64,000 nt of DNA. Origin: CAZFVY01 sp964522665. GTDB taxonomy: Bacteria > Verrucomicrobiota > Verrucomicrobiia > Limisphaerales > CAZFVY01. The notes under the pieces were generated by a model. It was not told the origin of the DNA and did no database searches. It saw only the letters and a program-made list of their open reading frames with translations. The DNA lies in assembly GCA_964522665.1 (NCBI GenBank), contig CAZFVY010000024.1, forward strand, positions 4,172-68,171, written 5' to 3'. Below, piece after piece: positions 26,190 to 36,010 of this stretch (position 1 is its first letter; each line of letters opens with the position of its first letter). A program made the translations under genes and the position numbers.

Positions 26190-26890
26190 ACCCGCCGAGC
26201 GACTCAACCCCGCCAGCTCCTGGCGCTGGCGCCGACTGGTTGCTTTGGCAATTGGCGGACTCGGCCTTTCCGCTCGGAGGCTTTGCCCATTCCGGCGGCT
26301 TGGAGGCGGCGTGGCAGCAGGGCGAGGTCGTCGGTCCAGACGGCGTGGCCGGGTTCATCGAGGTGGGCCTGATCCAATCCGCGCGCGCCGCGCTGCCGGT
26401 GGTCGCCGCCGCGCACGCCGAGCCGCGGCGGGCGCCGGAACTGGACGCTTGGTGCGACGCGTTTCTCACCAACCACGTCGCCAATCGCGCCAGCCGGCTT
26501 CAGGGCCAGGCGTTAATGCTCGCCTGCGAACGGAGTTTCGGCGTCGGCGCGCTCACCGAACTGCGGGCCCGTTCGTTCGACGAGCGTTGGTTGGGGCATT
26601 TGGCGCCTTGTTTTGGCGCCGTCACGCGTTTGCTGGAAATCAGCCGCGCGGCCTCCGTCAGGCTTTTTCTCTACCTTCAGATTCGGGGCGTCCTGGCGGC
26701 GGCGGTGCGCCTCGGGATTATCGGGCCCCTCGAGGCGCAGTCGGTGCAGCATCGCCTGGGGCCGGCCGCCGAGGCCGCGGCGATCTTCGGGACCGACCTG
26801 GAACTGGACGAGCTTGCGCAAACGGCGCCGGTCGCGGACCTCTTGCAAGGCGCCCAAGACCGGCTTTATTCCCGTTTGTTTCAAAGCTGA
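26186..26890 (+). CDS. ureF: Urease accessory protein UreF
   Basis: This encodes 234 aa from a TTG at 26186 that overlaps the ureC stop (TTGA). A GTG at 26138 is the alternative and would give 250 aa with a 52-nt overlap. The UreF hallmark LLWQLADSAFPLGGFAHSGG is near the N-terminus. The rest is helical, ending in the conserved region LDELAQTAPVADLLQGAQDR followed by LYSRLFQS. UreF bridges UreD and UreG and controls GTPase-coupled nickel insertion. Confidence 0.88.
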   Translation: MNPPSDSTPPAPGAGADWLLWQLADSAFPLGGFAHSGGLEAAWQQGEVVGPDGVAGFIEVGLIQSARAALPVVAAAHAEPRRAPELDAWCDAFLTNHVANRASRLQGQALMLACERSFGVGALTELRARSFDERWLGHLAPCFGAVTRLLEISRAASVRLFLYLQIRGVLAAAVRLGIIGPLEAQSVQHRLGPAAEAAAIFGTDLELDELAQTAPVADLLQGAQDRLYSRLFQS

Positions 26891-26919
26891 ACGCCAGCGC
26901 GGCCCCTGATCTTTCACCT

Positions 26920-27648
26920 ATGAGCAGCCATCATCACGAGCACGGCCCGGGCGGCCACACGCATGAGCATTGGGATCACCCCGGCCATTTCCACGAGCGG
27001 GAGGCCAGCCGGGCGCGCGACTACACGCGCCGCGCCTTTACGGTCGGCGTGGGCGGTCCAGTCGGCAGCGGCAAGACGGCCCTGATGCTCGCCTTATGCC
27101 GGCAATTGCGGGAAAAACTGAACTTGGCCGCCGTCACCAACGACATTTTTACCAAGGAAGACGGCGAATTCTTGGTCCGGAATCAGGCGCTGCCCGCGGA
27201 GCGGATTCGCGCGGTCGAGACCGGCGGCTGCCCGCACGCGGCGATCCGCGAGGACATCACGGCCAATTTGCTGGCGCTCGAGGAATTACACCGACTCTTT
27301 CAACCCGAACTCTTGCTCATCGAATCCGGCGGCGACAACTTGGCGGCGCATTTCAGCCGCGAGCTGGCGGACTACACGATCTACGTCATTGATGTCGCGG
27401 GCGGCGACAAAATCCCGCGCAAGGGAGGTCCCGGCATCACGCAATCGGACCTGTTGGTGATCAATAAAACGGACCTCGCGCCCGCCGTCGGCGCCGATCT
27501 CGGCGTGATGGAGCGGGACGCTCGCGCCATGCGGGGCGGCGGTCCCTTCGTGTTCGCGCAGGTCAAACACGGACCGGGCGTCGCGGAAATCATCGATCAT
27601 TTGAACCACGCGCGACTGCACGCCCTGGGTGTGACGCACAGCCACTGA
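26920..27648 (+). CDS. ureG: Urease accessory GTPase UreG with His-rich N-terminus
   Basis: This encodes 242 aa. A His-rich extension (HHHEHGPGGHTHEHWDHPGH, about residues 4-23) precedes the GTPase domain with P-loop GVGGPVGSGKT. Further motifs are the metal-binding CPH (TGGCPHAAIRED), ESGGDNLAAHFS, DVAGGDKIPRKGGPGI and NKTDLAP. The C-terminus ends in HSH. UreG dimerises on nickel and GTP and loads urease through UreDF. No ureE is present; the His-rich extension may partly replace its nickel-binding role, which is an inference. Confidence 0.93.
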   Translation: MSSHHHEHGPGGHTHEHWDHPGHFHEREASRARDYTRRAFTVGVGGPVGSGKTALMLALCRQLREKLNLAAVTNDIFTKEDGEFLVRNQALPAERIRAVETGGCPHAAIREDITANLLALEELHRLFQPELLLIESGGDNLAAHFSRELADYTIYVIDVAGGDKIPRKGGPGITQSDLLVINKTDLAPAVGADLGVMERDARAMRGGGPFVFAQVKHGPGVAEIIDHLNHARLHALGVTHSH

Positions 27649-27841
27649 ATCTGATCTGGTACCGCCGCCTCGGGTTGCCGTCTGGCTGCTTGCCGCCGCC
27701 GGAGCGCGCGAGTCGGGAGAGTTTCACTGCGGCGGCTGTCCGCGGACCAAGCGCGCGACGATTGCGATGATCGCCAAGATCAGGAGGATGTGGAGAGTGA
27801 ACTCGTCGAATCACCGGGCCGAACGCCGGGCGTCGAACCGA

Positions 27842-28981
27842 TTAGATTCGTTCAGCGATCGCGTCACCCATGCCGGTCGTGCCGGTCTTCTGGCAACCGG
27901 TTTCACCCGGGCCAACGATGTCGCCCGTGCGGAATCCGGCGGCAATCGCGCCCGCCACCGCTTGCTCGATCGCCGTGGCCGCGGCTTCCTGGTGGAAGCT
28001 GTAGCGCAGCATCAGCGCCGCCGACAGAATTTGGGCGATCGGATTGGCGAGGTTTTTCCCCGCGATGTCGGGGGCCGTCCCACCGGCCGGTTCAAAGAGG
28101 CCGAAGGTAACTCCGTCGTTCGTCCGCCCAAGGCTGGCGCTCGGCAGCATCCCGAGTGATCCACCCAACGCCGCGGCTTCATCGCTAAGAATATCGCCGA
28201 ACGTATTTTCACAGAGCATCACGTCGAACTGCGTCGGGCGCAGCACCAACTGCATTGCCCCGTTGTCCACGAACATGTGCTCGAGCGCCACGTCCTGATA
28301 ATCGCGGTGGACCTCCGTCACAACGTCGCGCCAGAGCACGCCGTTTTCCAGCACGTTCGCCTTGTCGATGCTGGTCACTTTTTTTCGTCGCGCCCGAGCG
28401 GTCTCAAAGGCGACGCGGGCGACGCGTTCGATTTCGGGCGTCGTCGAGACCATCGTGTCCACCGCCCGGCGGAGCCGCCGGCCAGGCGTCGCGCCCGCCG
28501 ACAAATCAACGAAATCTTCCGTCATCTTGGGTTGGCCGAAATAGAGGCCGGCCGTCAATTCCCGCACCACCATGATGTCGATCCCGTCGCCTTGCCGTTC
28601 CGGCCGCAGCGGGCAGACGTGCGACAATTCCCGCAGCAGCTTCACCGGGCGGAGGTTGGCGAACAGATCGAATTCCTTGCGCAACCGCAGCAACGCCGCC
28701 CGTTCGGGGCGCCGTTCCTTCGCGATGGTCGGATCGCGGTGCGGCAATCCCACCGAACCGAACAGGATGGCGTCGCCTTCGCGGCAGAGCTTGAGCGTCG
28801 TTTCCGGCAACGCATCGCCCGCCGCGTCGAGGCCAGCCCAGCCGACGGGAGCTTCGGTCAACTCGAGCGACAGTTGGAATTTTCGCTCGACCGCGCGCAG
28901 CGCTTTGATCGCTTCACGCATGACTTCGGGGCCGATGCCGTCGCCGGCTAGAACGCTGATTTTATAAGTAGGCGTATTCAT
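27842..28981 (-). CDS. leuB: 3-Isopropylmalate dehydrogenase
   Basis: This encodes 379 aa. IMDH features are visible: ISVLAGDGIGPEVM at the N-terminus, LRLRKEFDLFANLRPVK, the catalytic RELTAGLYFGQPK, DKANVLENGVLWRDVV, the Mg-binding MLCENTFGDILSDEAAALGG and EPAGGTAPDIAGKNLANPI, with a Gly-Arg-Thr NAD region. It oxidatively decarboxylates 3-isopropylmalate in leucine synthesis. It lies 60 nt downstream of the transglutaminase gene on the same strand and may be the last gene of that transcript; the 193-nt gap to ureG holds no supported gene. Confidence 0.93.
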   Translation of the reverse strand: MNTPTYKISVLAGDGIGPEVMREAIKALRAVERKFQLSLELTEAPVGWAGLDAAGDALPETTLKLCREGDAILFGSVGLPHRDPTIAKERRPERAALLRLRKEFDLFANLRPVKLLRELSHVCPLRPERQGDGIDIMVVRELTAGLYFGQPKMTEDFVDLSAGATPGRRLRRAVDTMVSTTPEIERVARVAFETARARRKKVTSIDKANVLENGVLWRDVVTEVHRDYQDVALEHMFVDNGAMQLVLRPTQFDVMLCENTFGDILSDEAAALGGSLGMLPSASLGRTNDGVTFGLFEPAGGTAPDIAGKNLANPIAQILSAALMLRYSFHQEAAATAIEQAVAGAIAAGFRTGDIVGPGETGCQKTGTTGMGDAIAERI

Positions 28982-29041
28982 CGCAAAGGCGCAGAGCCTA
29001 GGTACGCTCCGTCGGCGAGGGAAGAATAAAATATCGGCGCG

Positions 29042-29965
29042 CTACGCGGCCCGGCCGGAACCCGTTTCCGGTTCCGGCGCCGCGCGGCGGTCGCTCATGG
29101 GCTGGACATCCACTTCCACGCTCAGCGAATGGCCGCCGCTTCCAACGATGACGCCGCGCACCGGGCTGATGTCGCTGTAGTCACGACCCCACGCCGTCGT
29201 GATGTGGCGCTCGTGGATGATCGTGTCGTTGGTCGGGTCGAGGTCCACCCAACTGCGGTCGCCGCACCAAACCGAAACCCAGGCGTGCGACGCGTCGGCC
29301 CCGACGAGCTTGGGTTTGCCGGGAGGGGGCAGTGTCTCAAGATAACCGCTGACGTAGCGCGCCGGCAACCCGAGCGAGCGCAAACAGGCGACCATGAAAT
29401 GGGCAAAATCCTGGCAGACGCCGTGGCGGACCTTGAAGAACTCGAAGACCGGCGTCATCACCGTCGTGGCCTTGGTGTCGAAGACGAAGTCGGTATAAAT
29501 CCGCCGCATGAGGTCGCACGCGGCGTCCAGCGTTGGCCGGTCCGGCTCGAACGAGGCCAGCGCGTAATCGGTGAATTCTCGGCGGCGCGGCACGAGCGGC
29601 GACGAGAATATGAACTCGGCCGGCTCGATCGGCCCGACCACCGAGTCGGTCCGGCAAAGGTCGCGCACCAACTCCCAGGGTTGGGTCGCGAGCGGTTTGA
29701 CCGCGGGGACGGGCCGCATTTCGACGACGCTGACGGCGGAAATCGACAATTTGCGGTGCGCGCCCTCAATCGTCAAAAACGTGGCGGGATTGCCAAAATG
29801 ATCGGTGTGCGTGCTGAAGCTCGTGGGCGCGGGCAGACTTTCGATCCGGTGTTGGCGGCAGCATTGGCGCAGGATGCTGCGCGGGGTCAAATGCGCGACG
29901 TGGTGCGACAGCGGCACCTCGTAGTCGTAATCGTAGGTCGTGCGATGGCGGATTCCGTAAAGCAT
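29042..29965 (-). CDS. Transglutaminase-like protease, last gene of the amide-ligase operon
   Basis: This encodes 307 aa. An N-terminal beta-sandwich (YGIRHRTTYDYDYEVPLSHH) is followed by a transglutaminase-fold catalytic core with the Cys in HGVCQDFAHF (about residue 190), His in ADASHAWVSVW and Asp in WVDLDPTND. These proteins are papain-like cysteine peptidases often found with circularly permuted ATP-grasp and alpha-E proteins. It starts 7 nt after the ATP-grasp/alpha-E fusion gene. No signal peptide is seen, so it probably acts in the cytoplasm. Confidence 0.85.
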   Translation of the reverse strand: MLYGIRHRTTYDYDYEVPLSHHVAHLTPRSILRQCCRQHRIESLPAPTSFSTHTDHFGNPATFLTIEGAHRKLSISAVSVVEMRPVPAVKPLATQPWELVRDLCRTDSVVGPIEPAEFIFSSPLVPRRREFTDYALASFEPDRPTLDAACDLMRRIYTDFVFDTKATTVMTPVFEFFKVRHGVCQDFAHFMVACLRSLGLPARYVSGYLETLPPPGKPKLVGADASHAWVSVWCGDRSWVDLDPTNDTIIHERHITTAWGRDYSDISPVRGVIVGSGGHSLSVEVDVQPMSDRRAAPEPETGSGRAA

Positions 29966-29972
29966 CGGGGGG

Positions 29973-32534
29973 TCAACTCGCCTGGGCCTTGGCGTGGCTG
30001 AAGTAATGCAGCGTCAGCGCGTCCGACACGCCGCCGAGAGTTCCGAGCAGGTCGCGCACCAGTTCGACGAGCGCGGGTGGTGGCGCGTCAACGGCGTCCA
30101 CGCCGAACCCGAGGGGATTGAACGCGCGCAGGCGGGTGACGGCCGCGGCCGACAGCTCCTGCTCCCGCGTGGTCCCGTTGTCGCGGCTCGCGGGGAGTTG
30201 TCCGACGCGTTCGGCCAACGTATTGAGTTGGAACGCGACCGACCGCGGGTTGGACTCGTCCAAGAGCAGCAAATCCAACACGCCGCTCAGTTGCGGGCGG
30301 GCGTAATAGCTGCGCCGATAGGTCATGACGCTGTCGGCGATCTCGAGGACGGGGTCCAGGAGCAGCTCGCCCACCGGGTCCACGCGCAGCGCGGCGCGTA
30401 ACAATGAAAGCAGATGGATCGCCCGTTCCAGCCGCCGGCCGATGTCGAGGAAAAGCCAGCCGTGGCCGCGGGTCATGTTCTCCATCGCCATGCCGTTGAA
30501 CGCGGACAGGTCGAAGATCAGGTTATTGAGCAGCGTCAGCGATTCCGTCACGGGCAGTCGTCCCGGGCGCACGCGCGCGTCGTGTTGCAGCTTGTTGAAC
30601 GTGCGCCACGCGTCCGCCGTGAAGCGGTCGCGCACGGCGAACGCCGCGTGCCGCAGACGATTCAACAGTTCCCGGACGCTGCCGGGCCGGCTGGCCTGAT
30701 AAACGAGCAGCAGCGAATGCTTTTCAATCTTCGGGGTGGTCAGCCGCTCTTCCTTGGGCGCCGGAAATAATTCGAGGCCGATCAGCAGGCGGGCGAGCGA
30801 GGTCAATTCGGGCGTCGGTTTGCCGATGCTTTCGCCCGAGAGGCGCGAAACGACGACGCGCACGAGTCGGATCGTGTCCTCGAGGCGTTCGGCGTAGCGG
30901 CCGAGCCAGAACAGGTTGTCCGCGACCCGGCTGGGAACCTCCGACGCGCGCCGTTCGATCCGGACGACTCGGGCCGGCGGCTTCAGGAGGCTGAACGTCT
31001 CCACCGGGCCGTCGCTCAGCACCCACGTGTCTTTGCTCGAGCCGCCGCTCTGGGTCGAGACCATCGGATCGCGATAATCCAGTGAGACCCGCGTCAGGCC
31101 GCCCGGCATGACCCGGTAGCCGTCGCCCGTGGCGCAAATATAGGTCCGAAACACGAGCGGGCGCGGCGCCAATTTCTGGTCCCGCCACGCCGGCGCGGTC
31201 GAAATCTTCACCTGCTCCTGACCGACATAGCGATGCGGGTTCTGCCGGATTTCCGCCAGCAATGCCTCCCGTTGCTCCGCGTCCATGCGACGGCCGAAAA
31301 ACGGCTCCCCGGACACCGTCGGAAAGGCGTGTTTGACGACCAATTCCCCGAGATGCTCCGCGACGTACTCGTGCTCGCGCCTTTGCCCGCACCACCAGGT
31401 GGCGACCGAGGGCAGCAGCAAATCCTCACCCAGCAAGTGACGGCAAAGACCCGGCAGGAACGCCAGGAGCGCCGGGGTCTCGACGACGCCGGCGCCGAGG
31501 GGATTGGCGATGGCGACGTTGCCGGCGCGCGCGGCTTCCACCAGTCCGGGCACGCCCAGAAACGAATCGGCCCGCAATTCCAATGGGTCGCAGAACGAAT
31601 CGTCCATCCGCCGCAGAATCACATCGACCGGTTGCAAGCCTTCGAGCGTCTTGATGAAGACGCGCCGGTCGCGGACGGTGAGGTCGGCGCCTTCCACCAA
31701 CGGCAGCCCGAGATAGCGCGCCAGGTAGGCGTGCTCGAAATAGGTTTCGTTGTACGCGCCCGGCGTCAAGAGCACGGCGGTCGGATTGTCCCGGTTCGCC
31801 GGCGCCAGGCCGCGCAGCGTATCCCGCGCGACTTGAAAAAAGGAGGCGAGCCGATGCACTTCGCAATCGCGAAACTCGTCGGGGAAGGCCCGCGAAAGGG
31901 CGATGCGATTGACGAGGGCGTAACCGGCTCCCGAAGGCGCCTGGGTGCGGTCGGCCATGACCCACCATTCGCCGGTGGGCGAGCGCATCAAGTCCACCGC
32001 GTGCAACAAGAGCGGCAGGTTGCGGGCCGGGCGAATGTGGCGGCAGGGGCGCAGATAGGCCGGGTTGGCGAACGCCACGGCGGCGGGGAGGCGGTGTTCG
32101 TGCAGCAGACGCTGCGGACCGTAGAGGTCGGCCAGCAGTTGGCCCAACAGGTGGGTCCGCTGCTTCAATCCGGCCTCAAGCCGGCGCCATTCCGCCGGGG
32201 AGATCAGGAGCGGGAGTGGGTCCAACTTCCAAGTCCGCTCAAAGCCTTGCGAGTCCCCATACACGTTATACGTCACGCCGTTCTCGCTCAGAAAACGGCG
32301 CGCCGTCTCGCCCCGCGACTGAATCTCGTCGCGCCCGAGTTGATTCAAGGCCCGGACGAGCGGCCGCCAGTGCGGGCGCGGCTGCCCCTCGGCGTCGAGC
32401 ATCTCGTCATACTCGCCGCGCGCGGGCGCGTAGTCCGCCGCGACGCCCAACGCCGCCGGCCCGGTCAAGATTTCCGGGTCGCCGTCGTCACGGCCGCGCG
32501 TCGTCACACGGTTGGTTGTCTGCTGTCCCGACAT
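29973..32534 (-). CDS. Circularly permuted ATP-grasp / alpha-E fusion protein
   Basis: This encodes 853 aa from the ATG at 32534 (MSGQQTTNRVTTRGRDDGDP). Residues about 40-520 are a circularly permuted ATP-grasp (GVTYNVYGDSQGFERTWKLD; VVKHAFPTVSGEPFFGRRMD; PGGLTRVSLDYRDP, SGGSSKDTWVLSDG). Residues about 530-850 are the all-helical alpha-E domain (RVADNLFWLGRYAERLEDTI; FLDIGRRLERAIHLLSLL; SYYARPQLSGVLDLLLLDES). The two parts are separate genes further up the same operon, so this is a fused paralogue of that pair. ATP-grasp enzymes of this type are predicted amide/peptide-forming ligases; the substrate is unknown. Confidence 0.85.
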   Translation of the reverse strand: MSGQQTTNRVTTRGRDDGDPEILTGPAALGVAADYAPARGEYDEMLDAEGQPRPHWRPLVRALNQLGRDEIQSRGETARRFLSENGVTYNVYGDSQGFERTWKLDPLPLLISPAEWRRLEAGLKQRTHLLGQLLADLYGPQRLLHEHRLPAAVAFANPAYLRPCRHIRPARNLPLLLHAVDLMRSPTGEWWVMADRTQAPSGAGYALVNRIALSRAFPDEFRDCEVHRLASFFQVARDTLRGLAPANRDNPTAVLLTPGAYNETYFEHAYLARYLGLPLVEGADLTVRDRRVFIKTLEGLQPVDVILRRMDDSFCDPLELRADSFLGVPGLVEAARAGNVAIANPLGAGVVETPALLAFLPGLCRHLLGEDLLLPSVATWWCGQRREHEYVAEHLGELVVKHAFPTVSGEPFFGRRMDAEQREALLAEIRQNPHRYVGQEQVKISTAPAWRDQKLAPRPLVFRTYICATGDGYRVMPGGLTRVSLDYRDPMVSTQSGGSSKDTWVLSDGPVETFSLLKPPARVVRIERRASEVPSRVADNLFWLGRYAERLEDTIRLVRVVVSRLSGESIGKPTPELTSLARLLIGLELFPAPKEERLTTPKIEKHSLLLVYQASRPGSVRELLNRLRHAAFAVRDRFTADAWRTFNKLQHDARVRPGRLPVTESLTLLNNLIFDLSAFNGMAMENMTRGHGWLFLDIGRRLERAIHLLSLLRAALRVDPVGELLLDPVLEIADSVMTYRRSYYARPQLSGVLDLLLLDESNPRSVAFQLNTLAERVGQLPASRDNGTTREQELSAAAVTRLRAFNPLGFGVDAVDAPPPALVELVRDLLGTLGGVSDALTLHYFSHAKAQAS

Positions 32535-32574
32535 TGCGTCCCCGACGCTACCGTGCTTATCCGTCGCTGGCAAT

Positions 32575-35500
32575 TCAGGTTCGCCGCAAATCGAGCGTAA
32601 ATGGGAAATCCGGGTTTGGCTCGCTTTCCCACAATTCGACTGGGCCGGGGGTGTGACCAATGCGGAAGAAACGGTTGAGCCGGCGGCTTTCGGCTTCGTG
32701 CGCGTTGACGGGAAAGGTACTGTAGCTCAGCCCACCGGGGTGGGTCACATGGTAGGCGCAGCCGCCCAAACTGCGTCCGTTCCAGGTGTCCACCAGATCG
32801 AAAACCAACGGGCTGTGCGTCGGAATCGTCGGGTGCAGGCAGTTCGGCGGCTGCCACGCCCGGTAGCGCACACCGGCGACGTACTCGCCGTTCGTCCCGG
32901 TTGGGTGCAACGGCACGACGTACCCGCCGACGGTGACGACGTGGCGGGTATCCACCATGCCGCGCGCCTTGATCTGCATCCGCTCGACGGAGGAATCGAC
33001 GTAACGCACGGCGCCGCCCGCCGTCGTCTCGTCGCCCAGGACGTGCCACGGCTCCAGCGCCTGACGGAGTTCCAGGTGAACGTTTTTGACGTCGAAGTCG
33101 CCCGCCTGCGGGAAACGGAATTCGAAATGGGGCGCGAACCACTCGGACTTCATCGGATAGCCGCTGATTTGGAGGTCCTCGATCACGTCGGTGAAATCAC
33201 TCCAGACAAAGTGCGGCAACATCCATCGGTCGTGGATGTCAGAGCCCCAGCGAACCAGGTGGTTGGTGTATGGCTTCTGCCAGAATTTCGCGATCAGCGC
33301 CCGCAGGAGGAGTTGTTGCGCGAGGCTCATCCGCGCGTGGGGCGGCATCTCAAACGCCCGCATCTCGAGCAGGCCCCGGCGTTCAGCGCTGCTGTCCGGC
33401 GCGTAGAGCTTGTCGATGCAGAACTCCGTGCGGTGGGTATTGCCGGTGGCGTCGATGAGCAGGTGCCGGAACAGGCGGTCCACCAACCACGGCGGGCAGG
33501 TCGTGGACTTTGGCAATTGGTTGAAGGCCACTTCCAATTCGTACAGCGAATCGTTTCGGGCCTCGTCCACGCGCGGGCTTTGACTCGTCGGGCCGATGAA
33601 CAGCCCGCTGAACAGGAACGAAAGCGAGGGATGGTTCTGCCAGTAGGCGAGCAGCGATTGCAGCAGGTCGGGGCGGCGCAGCAGCGGCGAGTCCTGTGGG
33701 GTCGCGCCGCCGATGACGATGTGGTTGCCGCCGCCGGTGCCGGTATGCCGGCCGTCGATCATGAATTTCTCCGTGCCGAGCCGGGCCAGTCGCGCCTCTT
33801 CATAAAGCCCTTCCGTGTACTCGACCATCTCTTTCCAGGATTGGGCGGGATGAATATTGACTTCGATCACACCCGGGTCCGGCGTCACTTTCAAGGTGTA
33901 AAGCCGGGGGTCGTGCGGCGGCGGGTAGCCTTCGACGATGACCGGCAGATTGAGCGCCTGGGCGGTGTCCTCGACGGCGGCCACCAAGTCGAGATAGTCC
34001 TCCAACTCGCGCGCCGGCGGCATGAAGACGTGCAGTCGGCCGTTGCGCGGTTCCACGCACAAAGCGGTGCGGGAAAGCCAGGGGGCGGATTCGCCGCGGG
34101 CGGGCGGGCGGTTGGGATCGTCCGCGCTGGCCCGCGGAGGCGCCTGCGTTTTCGTGCCGTCGCCGGCCGCCTTGCCTTCGGCTTCCGAACCGGCGCCGCG
34201 CTGCGGCATCACGTACCGCGCGCCCGCGACGCTGGTCGGATTCGCCCAGGCCAGCGGCGTCAGGCGTTGTCGGAGCGGCAAATCCGGGCGCGGCTCGGAC
34301 GGGTCCCGTTCGTAGAGGTACGGGTAGTCGCCGGCGCTCACCCAGGGGAGCGAATCCAGGGGCAGGCGCAGGCCCATCGGCGAGTCGCCCGGAATCAGGT
34401 AACACCGTTCCGGCCGGAAAAACCACGGCCCGCTGAACCACATCATGCCGTTAGGTCCCGGCTCGCGGCGCAACGGCAGCGCGAACCCGACGACTTTCTC
34501 CAGCCCCTGTTCAAAAATCTTGGCCAACCGAACCCGATCCTCCTCGTTCTTGAGGTTCGATTTGAAGGGATCGACGTTGGTGGGCAGGCGGCGTTCTTTC
34601 CAAAGATAATACCAGGCGTCCTCGTAGCCCGGCATGATCCAGTTGGTGACGCAACCCAGCCGTTGGGCCAGGAGGTTGATAAACTGCTCCGCCTCCTTCG
34701 CGGTGTGATGATAGTCCTCGTTTTCGTTGGCGAAAAGCGCCTCGTTTTTCCAAATCGGCTGGCCGTCCTTGCGCCAATGGCAGCCAAACGCCCAGCGCGG
34801 GAGCGATTCCCCGGGATACCATTTTCCCTGGCCGTAATGCAGCAGGGCGCCCTTCGTGAAACGCCGCTTTAGGCGCTTGATGAGATCGTCGGCGAGCAGG
34901 CGCTTGCGCGGGCCCAGGGCGTCGGTATTCCACTCGGCGCCATCCATGTCGTCAATCGAGACGAAGGTCGGCTCGCCGCCCATCGTCAAGCGGCAGTCGT
35001 GCTTCAGCAGGTCTTCGTCCAGTTTGAAGCCGAGATTCTGAATCTCGAGCCACGCCGCTTCGCTGTAAGGTTTGGTGACGCGGGGTGACTCATAGATGCG
35101 GGCGACCCGCATGTCGAACTTGAATTCGCACTTGGCCTCGTCCACCAGTCCCGAGATTGGCGCCGCGCTCTGCGGGTCGGGCGTGCCGGCCAGCGGGATG
35201 TGGCCCTCGCCCGCCATCAGGCCCGAGGTTGGATCCAGGCCGATCCAACCGGCGCCGGGCAGATAGACTTCGCACCACGCGTGGAGGTCGGTAAAATCCT
35301 TCTCCGGCCCGCTGGGACCGTCGAGCGATTTGACGTCCGCCGTCAGTTGGATTAAATAACCGCTGACGAACCGCGACGCCAAACCACAGTGGCGCAGTAC
35401 CTGGCACATGAGCCACGCCGAGTCCCGGCACGAGCCGCTGCCCTTGCTGAGCGTCTCCTCCGGCGATTGAACGCCCGATTCGAGCCGGATCAGGTATTTG

Positions 35501-35991
35501 ATTTCCCGCGAGAGGCGTTGGTTTAAACCGACCAGAAAGTCGATCGTCCGGGCGCGCTTTTCACCGGTCAACCCCTGGTATTTCGCCAACTCCGAATCGC
35601 AGAAGACTTTGAGCGCCGGCGTCAGGGCGCAACGCAGCCGGAACGGCGCCAACTCATGGTCGAGTTGGGGATCGTACGTGAACGGAAATCGTTCGGCCTC
35701 CGGCTCGAGAAAAAAGTCGAACGGATTGAGGACGGCCATTTCCGCGACCAAATCGACCTCGACCGCGAATTCGCGCGTTTTCTCCTGGAAGACCAGGCGC
35801 GCGAGGTAGTTGGACTGCGGGTCCTGCTGCCAATTGATGAAATGGTCGGCGGGGGTGACGCGCAGGGAATAGCTGAGGATGCGCGTCCGCGAGTGGGGCG
35901 CGGGGCGGAGCCGGACCGTTTGCGGGCCGAGCGAGACGGGCCGGTCGTAGCGGTATTCCGTGCGGTGATGGAGGGCGACGTGAATGGACAT
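32575..35991 (-). CDS. Transglutaminase-DUF2126 protein
   Basis: This encodes 1138 aa. Residues 1-300 are a transglutaminase-like domain (Cys in GSGSCRDSAWLM, His in TDLHAWCEVYL, Asp in WIGLDPTSG). The rest is DUF2126, recognisable by CRLTMGGEPTFVSIDDMDGA, LHYGQGKWYPGESLPRWAFG, the Gly-rich MIDGRHTGTGGGNHIVIGGA and GRLHVFMPPARELEDYLDL. A variable Pro/Arg-rich linker sits near residues 600-640. DUF2126 has been proposed to be a carboxylate-amine ligase domain related to gamma-glutamylcysteine ligases, so the protein may both make and cut amide bonds. It is 19 nt downstream of the 1142-aa gene and 40 nt upstream of the ATP-grasp fusion. Confidence 0.88.
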   Translation of the reverse strand: MSIHVALHHRTEYRYDRPVSLGPQTVRLRPAPHSRTRILSYSLRVTPADHFINWQQDPQSNYLARLVFQEKTREFAVEVDLVAEMAVLNPFDFFLEPEAERFPFTYDPQLDHELAPFRLRCALTPALKVFCDSELAKYQGLTGEKRARTIDFLVGLNQRLSREIKYLIRLESGVQSPEETLSKGSGSCRDSAWLMCQVLRHCGLASRFVSGYLIQLTADVKSLDGPSGPEKDFTDLHAWCEVYLPGAGWIGLDPTSGLMAGEGHIPLAGTPDPQSAAPISGLVDEAKCEFKFDMRVARIYESPRVTKPYSEAAWLEIQNLGFKLDEDLLKHDCRLTMGGEPTFVSIDDMDGAEWNTDALGPRKRLLADDLIKRLKRRFTKGALLHYGQGKWYPGESLPRWAFGCHWRKDGQPIWKNEALFANENEDYHHTAKEAEQFINLLAQRLGCVTNWIMPGYEDAWYYLWKERRLPTNVDPFKSNLKNEEDRVRLAKIFEQGLEKVVGFALPLRREPGPNGMMWFSGPWFFRPERCYLIPGDSPMGLRLPLDSLPWVSAGDYPYLYERDPSEPRPDLPLRQRLTPLAWANPTSVAGARYVMPQRGAGSEAEGKAAGDGTKTQAPPRASADDPNRPPARGESAPWLSRTALCVEPRNGRLHVFMPPARELEDYLDLVAAVEDTAQALNLPVIVEGYPPPHDPRLYTLKVTPDPGVIEVNIHPAQSWKEMVEYTEGLYEEARLARLGTEKFMIDGRHTGTGGGNHIVIGGATPQDSPLLRRPDLLQSLLAYWQNHPSLSFLFSGLFIGPTSQSPRVDEARNDSLYELEVAFNQLPKSTTCPPWLVDRLFRHLLIDATGNTHRTEFCIDKLYAPDSSAERRGLLEMRAFEMPPHARMSLAQQLLLRALIAKFWQKPYTNHLVRWGSDIHDRWMLPHFVWSDFTDVIEDLQISGYPMKSEWFAPHFEFRFPQAGDFDVKNVHLELRQALEPWHVLGDETTAGGAVRYVDSSVERMQIKARGMVDTRHVVTVGGYVVPLHPTGTNGEYVAGVRYRAWQPPNCLHPTIPTHSPLVFDLVDTWNGRSLGGCAYHVTHPGGLSYSTFPVNAHEAESRRLNRFFRIGHTPGPVELWESEPNPDFPFTLDLRRT

Positions 35992-36010
35992 TGGTTCAGT
36001 TTCGGATCGG

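Noticed and set aside
27661..27841. Short hydrophobic minus-strand peptide (LLILAIIAIVARLVRG) between ureG and leuB
   Set aside because: It looks like a transmembrane segment, but the open stretch is under 30 codons and has no start codon.
32512..34872. 786-codon plus-strand frame opposite the DUF2126 gene
   Set aside because: It is an antisense frame without recognisable motifs; the minus-strand gene fits its family along the whole length.
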